From: Aureibaculum algae
GTDB lineage: Bacteria; Bacteroidota; Bacteroidia; Flavobacteriales; Flavobacteriaceae
DNA: 64,000 nt
Assembly (NCBI RefSeq): GCF_006065315.1
Contig: NZ_CP040749.1
Coordinates: forward strand, 4,114,001 to 4,178,000
Reading direction: 5' to 3'
A program made the position numbers and the translations under genes. Shown here in pieces: positions 1 to 8,294 of this stretch. The stretch's first letter is position 1. Each line of letters opens with the position of its first letter. The notes below the pieces were generated by a model. The model searched no databases. It had not been told where the DNA came from and was given only the letters and a program-made list of their open reading frames with translations.

Positions 1-40
1 GGTATTAGTATTAAGTCGATTTTATTTACAATTTATCTAC

Positions 41-700
41 TTAGTTTCCGGCCAATAATCCGTTTAAAAAAGCATCGTCCATTTCTGTAAAATCTTTAAA
101 ATTATATTGAGCTTCAGATAAAATATTTTTATCTCCAATGCCAATACTTACCATATTTGCTTTGTTGGCAGCTTCTATACCAGCTACAGCATCTTCAAAA
201 ACAACACAATCATCAGCCTTTACTCCTAATTGTTTTGCTGCTAACAAAAACACTTCCGGATCTGGTTTTGCTTTGGTTACATTATTACCATCTACAATAG
301 TATCGAAATAAGATAACAAGCCTACTTTTTCTAAAATAGGTTGTGCGTTTTTACTTGCCGACCCCAGTGCTATTGGAATATTACGTTTTTTCAGAAAATC
401 TAACACTCTACCAACATCTGGTAAAATTTCAGATGCATCCATTTTATCAATATACTTTAGATAATCTACGTTCTTTTCAACCATCCAAGTATCAAACTGA
501 TTTTTAGTTGCTGTAATTCCACCAATATCAAGTAGAATTTCCATACATCTTTTTCGACTTACCCCTTTAAACATTTCATTTTGTTCGATAGTAAATTCAA
601 AGCCTAATTCACTTGCTAAATCTCTCCAAGCCAAATAGTGATATTTAGCAGTATCAACTATGACTCCGTCTAAGTCGAATATAAATCCTTTTTTATTCAT
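41..700 (-). CDS. pgmB: beta-phosphoglucomutase (HAD family)
   Basis: Cytosolic HAD-superfamily enzyme expected to convert beta-glucose 1-phosphate to glucose 6-phosphate. The N-terminus has the HAD motif I with the nucleophile and acid/base pair (FDLDGVIVDTA, residues 8-18). SASKNA is a motif II-like stretch, and KAKPDPEVF followed by VVFEDAVAGIEAA gives motifs III and IV. The length (219 aa) is normal for the family. Its start codon directly abuts the stop codon of the MFS transporter gene upstream, so the two are almost certainly cotranscribed. In alpha-glucan loci this enzyme consumes the beta-glucose 1-phosphate released by inverting maltose (or trehalose/kojibiose) phosphorylases of GH65. 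No phosphorylase is in the window, but only 40 bases remain to the left edge. The family call is firm and the substrate follows from context. Confidence 0.9.
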   Translation of the reverse strand: MNKKGFIFDLDGVIVDTAKYHYLAWRDLASELGFEFTIEQNEMFKGVSRKRCMEILLDIGGITATKNQFDTWMVEKNVDYLKYIDKMDASEILPDVGRVLDFLKKRNIPIALGSASKNAQPILEKVGLLSYFDTIVDGNNVTKAKPDPEVFLLAAKQLGVKADDCVVFEDAVAGIEAANKANMVSIGIGDKNILSEAQYNFKDFTEMDDAFLNGLLAGN

Positions 701-2065
701 TTAATTTTCGTTTAATTTTTCGTCTACATCTTTTACTTTTGCAACTAAGAGAGCAGCTATTAAGAAACTGACTCCACTTGTTACCAATGCAAAAATTGCA
801 TGATCGTTATATAAATATTTGACTAATGGCCCGCCGATTATAGCATTTATAATTTGAGGAATTACAATAAAGAAATTGAAAATACCCATATATACACCCA
901 TTTTTTTTGGGTTGATTGACCCCGCCAAAATAGCATAAGGCATGGCCAAAATACTAGCCCAAGCAATACCGACACCTACCATGGAAAGAATTAACCAATC
1001 TTCGTTAGGCATAAAATAAATTGATATTAAACCTATTCCTCCAATAATTAGAGAAGTAGAATGCGTTTTCTTTCTTCCAATTCTTTTTGCGATATAAGGA
1101 AGTGTAAAAGCAAATAATGCAGAAACCAAGTTGTAAACACCAAACAAAATACCAACCCAATCGCCAGCATTTTGATAAGTCTTACTACTACTATCTGTTA
1201 AAGGCAATCCATAAATATGCTGTGCAATTGCAGGAACAGCAAAAACCCACATTCCAAATAGACCAAACCAAGAAAAGAATTGAACCCAACTCAATTGCCG
1301 CATTGTAGCAGGCATCTTTTTAAAATCTTCAAAAATATCTAATAAGCTAGACTCCTTTTCATCATCAACTATTTCAATGACACCCTCTTCAGAAAGATTA
1401 CTTTCAATTTGCTGAAGTTCTTCAGGAGAGTACTCTTTTGTTGTAACAATTGTTATTAAAATTGATACGATCAAAATAATCGCTCCAATAACAAAAGACC
1501 AAATTAGGTGCATAGGTACACTTCCTTCTTCCGATACATTTGAAATTCCAAACCAATTGGTTAATGCATAAGGCAACCAAGAACCGATAACCGCACCAAA
1601 ACCAATCAAAGCGGTTTGAATACTGAATCCAGCTGTTCTTTGATCTGTTCTTAAATTATCTCCCACTAAAGCTCGGAAAGGTTCCATGGCAATATTAAAA
1701 GAGGCATCCATAATCATTAAAAAACCAGCACCCACCCACAAAGCAGGTAAAAAAGCAATAAAAATATCAGCTTGAGGCATCAATACTAATCCAATCGATG
1801 CTAATAAAGCACCCACTAGAAAATAGGGTTTTCTCCTTCCAAACCTCCCCCACGTTTTATCACTATAATGACCAACAATAGGTTGAACAATCAACCCCAT
1901 TAGCGGTGCAATGATCCAAAACCATGAAAGCTCATGCAGATCAGCACCGAAAATTTGAAGAATCCTACTGGCATTTGCGTTTTGTAACGCAAAACCCATT
2001 TGTATTCCTAGAAATCCAAAACTCATGTTCCAGATTTGCCAGAAACTTAGTTTCCTTTTTTCCAT
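701..2065 (-). CDS. MFS sugar transporter, SLC45/GPH-like (maltose importer)
   Basis: Inner-membrane transporter of 454 aa with about 12 hydrophobic segments. It has the paired MFS loop motifs GHYSDKTWGRFGRRKPY (after TM2) and AKRIGRKKTH (after the second-half TM). The first half, with FGFLGIQMGFALQNAN, matches the SLC45-like maltose/sucrose proton symporters that accompany Bacteroidota starch loci. The open frame continues 11 codons further upstream, but the ATG at 2065 (MEKRKLSF) begins the family-like sequence and is preferred. A -7 element lies about 100 bases upstream. It is followed without a gap by pgmB and preceded by lacI on the same strand, so it probably carries maltose or maltodextrin into the cytosol. 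Specificity is inferred from context. Confidence 0.85.
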   Translation of the reverse strand: MEKRKLSFWQIWNMSFGFLGIQMGFALQNANASRILQIFGADLHELSWFWIIAPLMGLIVQPIVGHYSDKTWGRFGRRKPYFLVGALLASIGLVLMPQADIFIAFLPALWVGAGFLMIMDASFNIAMEPFRALVGDNLRTDQRTAGFSIQTALIGFGAVIGSWLPYALTNWFGISNVSEEGSVPMHLIWSFVIGAIILIVSILITIVTTKEYSPEELQQIESNLSEEGVIEIVDDEKESSLLDIFEDFKKMPATMRQLSWVQFFSWFGLFGMWVFAVPAIAQHIYGLPLTDSSSKTYQNAGDWVGILFGVYNLVSALFAFTLPYIAKRIGRKKTHSTSLIIGGIGLISIYFMPNEDWLILSMVGVGIAWASILAMPYAILAGSINPKKMGVYMGIFNFFIVIPQIINAIIGGPLVKYLYNDHAIFALVTSGVSFLIAALLVAKVKDVDEKLNEN

Positions 2066-2166
2066 AAATAAAATATTAACAACGAGATAATAGCCCAATG
2101 AAAATCATCGGCCAATTTTTTGTGTGAAGTGTAAAATGTATTCTGTAAAACTTTCGTTTCGAACCT

Positions 2167-2174
2167 CAAAGATA
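2167..2174 (-). promoter_or_regulatory. Bacteroidota -7 element (TATCTTTG) upstream of the MFS-pgmB pair
   Basis: On the minus strand this reads TATCTTTG, a perfect match to the TAnnTTTG consensus of the Bacteroidota housekeeping sigma factor. No TTG is seen at the right spacing. Just downstream on the minus strand is TTCGAAACGAAAG, which contains a CGAAAC half-site resembling the operator in front of susC. It may be a second LacI binding position over the start site. Confidence 0.45.
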
Positions 2175-2200
2175 TAAATTATTTTTTTATAAATAATTTA

Positions 2201-3232
2201 TTATTCTATTTTTTCTGTAGACTCTCTAATTTTTAAATCAGTTGAAATCACTTTATATTCATAATTAATTTCAGGTTCCTTATTTTGAATTCTATCTAAT
2301 AACATAGCTGTTGCCTGCTCTCCCATCATAAAACCATGTTGCACGATTGCAGACATTGCAGGTGTAGAAAATTGAGATATCAAACCATCTGTAAACCCTA
2401 TTATAGCAACATCTTCAGGTATTTTATATTTTTTTTCTTTCGCAACTTTCATTGCTATGGCAGCAAAAATTTCATTTACTCCAATTATAGCGTCTGGCCA
2501 AACTTCTAAACTATTTAAATACGTTTGAATTTGTAAATAAAGATCCGTTTTATCATTCACTCGAAATAATAATCGATCATCTACTTCTCCTCCTCTTTCT
2601 TCAATCGCTTTTTTATAGCCCAAACTACGTAGAGCACCAACATTAACATGATCTGGCGTTGACAATATACAAATACGTTTACGGCCAATATCCATTAAAT
2701 AATTAGTAGCTTTATAACCGGCACCCTCATCATCAACCACAATTTTATCACAATTTACCTCATTTGAAACTCTATCAAATAAAACAAGTGGAATGTTATA
2801 ATCTGCCAATTCTTTAAAATGATCAAAATTCCCTAATTCCAATGTTTCCTTGGCTATGGAAACCAAGACCCCATCTACACTTCCGTTAGATAACATGGCA
2901 AGGTTTAATTTTTCCTTTTCGTAAGACTCACTAGACACACAAACCATAACATTATAACTCCTGCCATTGGCCATTTTTTCAATACCACTAATGATTTCAG
3001 AGAAAAAATGATGTACAATTTCAGGAATAATCACACCAATAATCATGGTTTTTTTATTCCTTAGCTTTAAGGCCGTCATATTCGGTCTGTAATGATAAAA
3101 ATCAGCGAAGGCTTTTATTTTCTCACGCAGCTCTAAACTAATTTCGTTACTATCATTTAACGCCTTTGAAACTGTTGAAGTTGACACCTCTAATTCTTTG
3201 GCTATGTCCTTTAATGTGATTTTCGCTTTCAT
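2201..3232 (-). CDS. LacI family transcriptional regulator
   Basis: Cytosolic DNA-binding regulator of 343 aa, full length for the LacI/GalR family. The N-terminal helix-turn-helix (ITLKDIAKELEVSTSTVSKAL, about residues 4-24) is followed by the hinge region (YRPNMTALKLRNKKT). A periplasmic-binding-protein-like effector domain starts at IGVIIPEIVHHFFSEII and runs to the end. It lies between the importer genes it shares a strand with and the divergent susCD genes, so it most likely controls both arms in response to maltose or a derived sugar. Its own promoter and an operator-like palindrome are in the 208-base gap to susC. Whether it represses or activates cannot be read from sequence. Confidence 0.93.
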   Translation of the reverse strand: MKAKITLKDIAKELEVSTSTVSKALNDSNEISLELREKIKAFADFYHYRPNMTALKLRNKKTMIIGVIIPEIVHHFFSEIISGIEKMANGRSYNVMVCVSSESYEKEKLNLAMLSNGSVDGVLVSIAKETLELGNFDHFKELADYNIPLVLFDRVSNEVNCDKIVVDDEGAGYKATNYLMDIGRKRICILSTPDHVNVGALRSLGYKKAIEERGGEVDDRLLFRVNDKTDLYLQIQTYLNSLEVWPDAIIGVNEIFAAIAMKVAKEKKYKIPEDVAIIGFTDGLISQFSTPAMSAIVQHGFMMGEQATAMLLDRIQNKEPEINYEYKVISTDLKIRESTEKIE

Positions 3233-3291
3233 CTTAATTTATCAAATTCTAAAAATATTAGTCTTTTTTTGACGGATTTCATTATTATTCA

Positions 3292-3325
3292 CAAAGATTC
3301 TATCAAAATAACAAAAAGTTGTCAA
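3292..3325 (-). promoter_or_regulatory. probable lacI promoter
   Basis: Minus strand: TTG at 3325-3323, a spacer of 23 bases, then AATCTTTG at 3299-3292, which matches TAnnTTTG at seven of eight positions. The spacing is at the upper end of what is accepted for Bacteroidota promoters. The start site would fall about 55-60 bases before the lacI ATG. Confidence 0.4.
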
Positions 3326-3327
3326 CA

Positions 3328-3351
3328 CGAAACCGTTTTCGTAAGGTTTCG
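3328..3351. promoter_or_regulatory. LacI-type operator in the lacI/susC divergent region
   Basis: CGAAACCGTTTTCG (3328-3341) is palindromic at 12 of 14 positions around a central CG, the form typical of LacI/GalR operators. In addition CGAAACC (3328-3334) and GGTTTCG (3345-3351) form a perfect 7-base inverted repeat with a 10-base spacer, so two overlapping dyads share the left arm. The site sits just upstream of the -33 elements of both divergent promoters rather than over the -7 or start sites. Confidence 0.6.
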
Positions 3352-3354
3352 CTT

Positions 3355-3385
3355 TTGTTAATGTAACGTTAAGATGGTAAATTTA
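3355..3385 (+). promoter_or_regulatory. probable susC promoter
   Basis: TTG at 3355-3357, a 20-base spacer, and TAAATTTA at 3378-3385, which matches TAnnTTTG at seven of eight positions. The expected start near 3391 leaves a leader of about 50 bases before the susC ATG. It lies 13 bases from the operator-like palindrome. Confidence 0.5.
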
Positions 3386-3440
3386 CCAAGTGAAATGTAA
3401 AAGTATTGATTTTAATTAGTATTAACTCAAATTAAATTAA

Positions 3441-6401
3441 ATGAGAAATTTTAGAAAAGCCTTTTTTGGCTTCTTATTTCTTTTTCCACTAATAGCAATG
3501 GCTCAAATTAGTGTAAAAGGAAAAGTAACTGACAAAGCCACCGGTACTGAATTACCAGGTGTAAATGTTATTGTAAAAGGTACCACAAATGGTACCGTAA
3601 CTGATTTTGACGGACTTTATACATTAGAAAAAGCCAATATTGGTGATATATTAGTATTTTCGTTTATTGGATTTAATAATGTGGAAGTTGCCATAAAATC
3701 TAATGAAGATATAAATGTAATATTAGAAGAGTCAGCAGAAAGCTTACAAGAAGTAGTTATTATAGGTTATGGTACTACTACTAAAAAAGATGCTACTGGT
3801 GCTGTTTCATCTGTAAAAGCAGCAGACATTAATAAAGGTGCAATTGCCTCACCTGAACAATTATTGGTAGGTAAAGTTGCCGGTGTTCAAGTGACAACAG
3901 GTGGTGGAGCCCCTGGTACTGGAAGTACCATTCGTATTAGAGGTGGTTCTTCTTTAACAGCTACCAATAATCCTTTAATTATTATTGATGGTGTACCGTT
4001 AGATAACGAAGGTGTTTCAGGAACTAGAAACCCATTAAATATTGTAAACCCAAATGACATTGAGTCTTATAGTATACTAAAAGATGCATCTGCAACTGCG
4101 ATATACGGTTCAAGAGCATCAAATGGTGTAATAATCATTACGACAAAAAAAGGTAAAAGCGGTGGTATTAAAGCTAATTATTCAGCTAACGTATCTGTTC
4201 AAGAGAACACTCAATTTGTAGACGCCATGTCTGCAACTGATTTCAAAGGATATGTAAATGCAAATGGAGTACCTACTGACATTGCCCTAATAGGAAACGC
4301 TAACAACAACTGGCAAGATGAGATTTTTCAAACCGGTATGGGTACAGACCATAATATAAGTCTTTCGGGTGGTAACGATAAATTAAACGTTAGAGGTTCC
4401 ATGGGATACACCAATTTAAATGGTACTTTAAAAACTTCTAAATTAGAAAGAGCGACCTACTCCCTAAATATTGGTACTAAATTTTTTGACAATAAGTTAA
4501 AAATTGATCTAAACACTAAGGCTTCATTAATTGCCAACCGATTTGCTGATCAAGGTGCAATAGGAAATGCCATATCATTTGACCCTACACAACCTATTTA
4601 TGATGATAGTCTACCTTTTGGAGGTTACTTTGAATGGACAAGTCCTGTTGACGGAAGAGCTATCCAAACTGGAGCTCCTAGAAACCCATTGGCATTACTA
4701 GAACAAAGAAGAAATGAATCTAGTGTAAAACGTTTTATAGGAAATATTCAATTTGATTATAAAATGCATTTTTTACCAGAATTAAGAGCAAATCTTAATC
4801 TAGGTATAGATAAATCAAGTTCAACAGGTTTTAATAATATCTTTAATTCTTCCACTACACAATTGGCAGATGGTACTAATTTAGGGAACATGGCTACCTA
4901 TAATCAAGAAAAAGAAAACACATTATTAGACTTTTACTTCAATTATGTAAAAGACATTGAGTCTATAGATAGTAAAATAGATGTTATGGCTGGGTATTCT
5001 TACCAAAATTTTTTAAATGAAGGTGGAGATGTCAGTAATTTACAAGACACTAGTATCAGCCAAATAAGCGACTACTCTAATGAATTGAATTTACAATCAT
5101 TCTTTGGTAGATTAAATTACACCTTAGCAAATAAGTATTTATTCACATTTACCTATAGAGCTGATGGATCTTCTAGATTTAGAGGAGATAATAAATGGGG
5201 GAAATTTCCTTCAGCTGCCTTTGCGTGGAAAATGAAAGAGGAATCATTTTTACAAGATTCGAATACAATATCTGATTTAAAACTAAGATTAGGTTGGGGT
5301 GTTACTGGACAACAAGACATAGGTGATTTTAACCCTTCACTAGCCACTTATCTGTTAAGTAACAATACAGCTCAATATCAATTTGGTAATGGTTTTATTT
5401 CAACTTACAGAGCTGAACCTTATAATACCACATTAAAATGGGAAGAAACAACGACCTACAATCTTGGTTTAGATTTTGGTTTTCTCAATGACAGAATTAA
5501 CGGTAGTATTGATGGTTATTTCAGAGAAACCGTTGATTTATTAAACTTTATTTCCTTTCCTGCCGGTTCCGCATTATCAAATGCAGATAACGCCAACATT
5601 GGGAGCTTAGAAAACAAAGGGGTTGAATTGACGTTGAATTTTATTCCTATTAAAACGGATGATTTAGATTTAACTTTAAGCCTTAACGGTGCTTGGAATG
5701 ATAGTGAAATCACAAAATTAACTACGAACGAAAGTGCCGATTATGAAGGTGAACCAACTGGTGGTATTTCTGGTGGTGTTGGTAACAACATTCAAATTCA
5801 TTCTGTAGGTTATGCACCAAGTACTTTCTATGTATATGAGCAAGTTTATGATGCCAACGGAAAACCATTAGAAGATGTTTATGTAGATAGAGATGGAGAT
5901 GGTTCAATTACGTTGGATGACAGATATAGATTTGAAAATCCGAATGCAGACATAACTCTTGGTTTTTCTACTGATTTAAATTATAAAAACTGGAATTTCA
6001 CCATGTCTTGGAGAGGAAGTTTTGGAAACTACGTTTATAATAATGTAGATTCTAATTTAGGGTTTAAACTTAACTTATTAAACACCGCTTTCCCTGATGT
6101 TATTTCTAACGGTGTAGAAAACATTTTAGAAACTGGTTTTGTAAACGGAGGTACTGAAAGGTACTTATCAGATTATTACGTACAAGACGCTTCATTTGTT
6201 AAATTAGACAACATAGGTATAGGTTATAATTTTAATAGTGTCTTTGGTGAAGGTACTAACCTGAAACTAAACGCGACGGTACAAAACGCATTGATAATTA
6301 CTGATTACGAAGGTTTAGATCCTGAAGTTTTTGGAGGAATTGATTACAATATTTATCCAAGACCAAGAATCTATACGTTAGGTCTTAATTTAAACTTTTA
6401 A
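3441..6401 (+). CDS. SusC/RagA-family TonB-dependent outer-membrane receptor
   Basis: Outer-membrane beta-barrel transporter of 986 aa for energised uptake of glycan fragments. It has a Sec signal peptide ending near AMAQ (residue 22). A carboxypeptidase-regulatory-like domain follows (VKGKVTDKATGTELPGVNV, about residues 25-100), then the plug with RIRGGSSLTATNNPLIIIDGVP and SRASNGVIIITTKKG, and a long barrel ending in an aromatic residue (LNLNF). This is the standard SusC layout and length. It is followed 10 bases later by susD and then the susE-like gene, with which it should form an outer-membrane maltodextrin-binding and uptake complex. The TonB box cannot be fixed by eye. Substrate is inferred from the linked GH13 enzyme, MFS porter and beta-phosphoglucomutase. 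Confidence 0.95.
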   Translation: MRNFRKAFFGFLFLFPLIAMAQISVKGKVTDKATGTELPGVNVIVKGTTNGTVTDFDGLYTLEKANIGDILVFSFIGFNNVEVAIKSNEDINVILEESAESLQEVVIIGYGTTTKKDATGAVSSVKAADINKGAIASPEQLLVGKVAGVQVTTGGGAPGTGSTIRIRGGSSLTATNNPLIIIDGVPLDNEGVSGTRNPLNIVNPNDIESYSILKDASATAIYGSRASNGVIIITTKKGKSGGIKANYSANVSVQENTQFVDAMSATDFKGYVNANGVPTDIALIGNANNNWQDEIFQTGMGTDHNISLSGGNDKLNVRGSMGYTNLNGTLKTSKLERATYSLNIGTKFFDNKLKIDLNTKASLIANRFADQGAIGNAISFDPTQPIYDDSLPFGGYFEWTSPVDGRAIQTGAPRNPLALLEQRRNESSVKRFIGNIQFDYKMHFLPELRANLNLGIDKSSSTGFNNIFNSSTTQLADGTNLGNMATYNQEKENTLLDFYFNYVKDIESIDSKIDVMAGYSYQNFLNEGGDVSNLQDTSISQISDYSNELNLQSFFGRLNYTLANKYLFTFTYRADGSSRFRGDNKWGKFPSAAFAWKMKEESFLQDSNTISDLKLRLGWGVTGQQDIGDFNPSLATYLLSNNTAQYQFGNGFISTYRAEPYNTTLKWEETTTYNLGLDFGFLNDRINGSIDGYFRETVDLLNFISFPAGSALSNADNANIGSLENKGVELTLNFIPIKTDDLDLTLSLNGAWNDSEITKLTTNESADYEGEPTGGISGGVGNNIQIHSVGYAPSTFYVYEQVYDANGKPLEDVYVDRDGDGSITLDDRYRFENPNADITLGFSTDLNYKNWNFTMSWRGSFGNYVYNNVDSNLGFKLNLLNTAFPDVISNGVENILETGFVNGGTERYLSDYYVQDASFVKLDNIGIGYNFNSVFGEGTNLKLNATVQNALIITDYEGLDPEVFGGIDYNIYPRPRIYTLGLNLNF

Positions 6402-6411
6402 ATTGATAAAG

Positions 6412-8277
6412 ATGAAAAAACATATTTTTAAAATAACCATTTTAAGTGTAGTGTTAGGTTTATTTACCTTGACATCATGTTTAAATGATTTAGACACATT
6501 ACCTAATGATGATGATATCGCATTAGCTGACGAAGTATTTAACGACCCTTCTGCTTACAAACAAGTATTGGCAAAACTATATGCTGGTTTAGCGATAAGT
6601 GGTCAAGAAGGTCCTGCGGGTGCTCCAGACATCTCAGGGATTGATGAAGGTTTTAGTCAATACTTAAGACAATATTGGCTGGCACAAGAAGTAACTACTG
6701 ACGAAGCAGTTATCGGTTGGGCGGATGGAAGTTTACCAGATTATCATGAACAAGATTGGAATTCAGGTAACGAATTTATTAGAGCATTATATAATAGAAT
6801 TTTTTATCAAATAAAAGCATGTAATACTTTTTTAAGTCAAACTACACCAGATCTTTTAAATGGTAGAGGGGTTGAAGGATCTTTATTGACAGAAGTAAAC
6901 ACCTATCGTGCTGAGGCTCGTTTTTTAAGAGCGTTGAGTTACTATCACGCAATTGACTTTTTTGGAAACGTACCATTTAATGATGAAAATGATCCAGTTG
7001 GTTATTGGTCACCTGAACAAATGAGCAGAGCTGATTTATTTAGCTATGTAGAAAGTGAATTGTTAGATATCGAGAGTTCTTTAACGGCTCCTATGGCAAA
7101 CGAATATGCAAGGGTAGATCAAGCCGGTGCTTGGGCGTTACTTACAAAATTATATTTAAATGCAGAAGTGTATACCGGTGAAACAAAATACACAGAGGCA
7201 ATAACGTATGCTAATAAAGTAATAAATGCAGGTTACAGTTTAGAACCTAATTATGAAAATTTATTCTTAGCAGATAATCATACGGCAAGTGGCGTAATTT
7301 TCCCAATTGCTTTTGATGGTTTACATACACAATCATATGGAGGAACAACCTTTCTAATACATGCTGCAATCGGTGGCTCTATGGCACCTGCAGATTTTGG
7401 AGTTAACAGTGGTTGGGGTGGTAACCGTACTACAAGTGCTTTAGTAAACTTATTTAATTATACATTTAATAGTACTGCTGCTAACAACGCTATAGGAGCA
7501 GCTTCTAATTGGGGTATAGTTGGTGACCTTACTGATTGGGGTGGTCAACCAGACATGACGCTTTATCAAACAGGTACCGCAAATGTGTATCAAGCCTATT
7601 ATCAATTACCTAATGCTGAATTAAAGTTCAGACCAGATAATGCTTGGGGAAGTGATTTTGGTGGTCCAGATGGAAATATCGTTGTAACTGCTGGTTTATA
7701 TAAAATTACTGTGAATACAGCTGATAAAACATACACACTTCAGCCTTTAGCAGACGCAAGAGCCATGTTTTATACAGATGGTCAAAATTTAGAAATTGCC
7801 GATATCCCCACATTTACAGAAGGTTATGCAATCTCTAAATTTAAAAATGTAGATAGAGATGGCAATGCTGGTTCTGATGCTAGTGGTAACTTTACAGATA
7901 CTGATTTTCCTTTATTCCGTTTAGCAGATGTATATTTAATGTATGCTGAAGCTGTCTTAAGAGGAGGTTCAGGAGGTGATGAAGCTACAGCAATGGGGTA
8001 TGTAAATGAACTAAGAACAAGAGCAAATAGTCCTGTTCAAGTTAGTTCAATCGACTTAGACCTTATCCTTGACGAAAGAGCAAGAGAATTATACTGGGAA
8101 GGACACCGCAGAACAGACTTAATTCGATACGGAAAATTTTCTGATGGAAACTATACTTGGCCTTGGAAAGGTGGTGTATCAGACGGAGCTAGCACTTCAA
8201 GTCATTTAGATTTGTTTCCAATACCATCTACGGATATGAATGCAAATCCAAATCTGCAACAAAATACAGGTTACTAA
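6412..8277 (+). CDS. SusD-like glycan-binding lipoprotein with an inserted SusE/F-type module
   Basis: Surface lipoprotein of 621 aa that caps the SusC transporter and binds oligosaccharide. It has a lipoprotein signal peptide with the acylated cysteine in LTSC. The N-terminal SusD domain has helical TPR-like segments (YRAEARFLRALSYYHAIDFFG). The C-terminal SusD half has FRLADVYLMYAEAVLRGG and ERARELYWEGHRRTDLIRYG. Between them, residues 366-446 (WGIVGDLTDWGG to YTLQPL) interrupt the fold just before ADARAMFYTDG, and this segment closely resembles the repeats of the SusE/F-like protein encoded next. SusD proteins usually have about 500-550 aa, so the excess length is consistent with an insertion. 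The frame is open from a TTG at 6403, but the ATG at 6412 gives the cleaner lipoprotein start. Confidence 0.93.
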   Translation: MKKHIFKITILSVVLGLFTLTSCLNDLDTLPNDDDIALADEVFNDPSAYKQVLAKLYAGLAISGQEGPAGAPDISGIDEGFSQYLRQYWLAQEVTTDEAVIGWADGSLPDYHEQDWNSGNEFIRALYNRIFYQIKACNTFLSQTTPDLLNGRGVEGSLLTEVNTYRAEARFLRALSYYHAIDFFGNVPFNDENDPVGYWSPEQMSRADLFSYVESELLDIESSLTAPMANEYARVDQAGAWALLTKLYLNAEVYTGETKYTEAITYANKVINAGYSLEPNYENLFLADNHTASGVIFPIAFDGLHTQSYGGTTFLIHAAIGGSMAPADFGVNSGWGGNRTTSALVNLFNYTFNSTAANNAIGAASNWGIVGDLTDWGGQPDMTLYQTGTANVYQAYYQLPNAELKFRPDNAWGSDFGGPDGNIVVTAGLYKITVNTADKTYTLQPLADARAMFYTDGQNLEIADIPTFTEGYAISKFKNVDRDGNAGSDASGNFTDTDFPLFRLADVYLMYAEAVLRGGSGGDEATAMGYVNELRTRANSPVQVSSIDLDLILDERARELYWEGHRRTDLIRYGKFSDGNYTWPWKGGVSDGASTSSHLDLFPIPSTDMNANPNLQQNTGY

Positions 8278-8294
8278 TTAAAAAAATTAAACAG

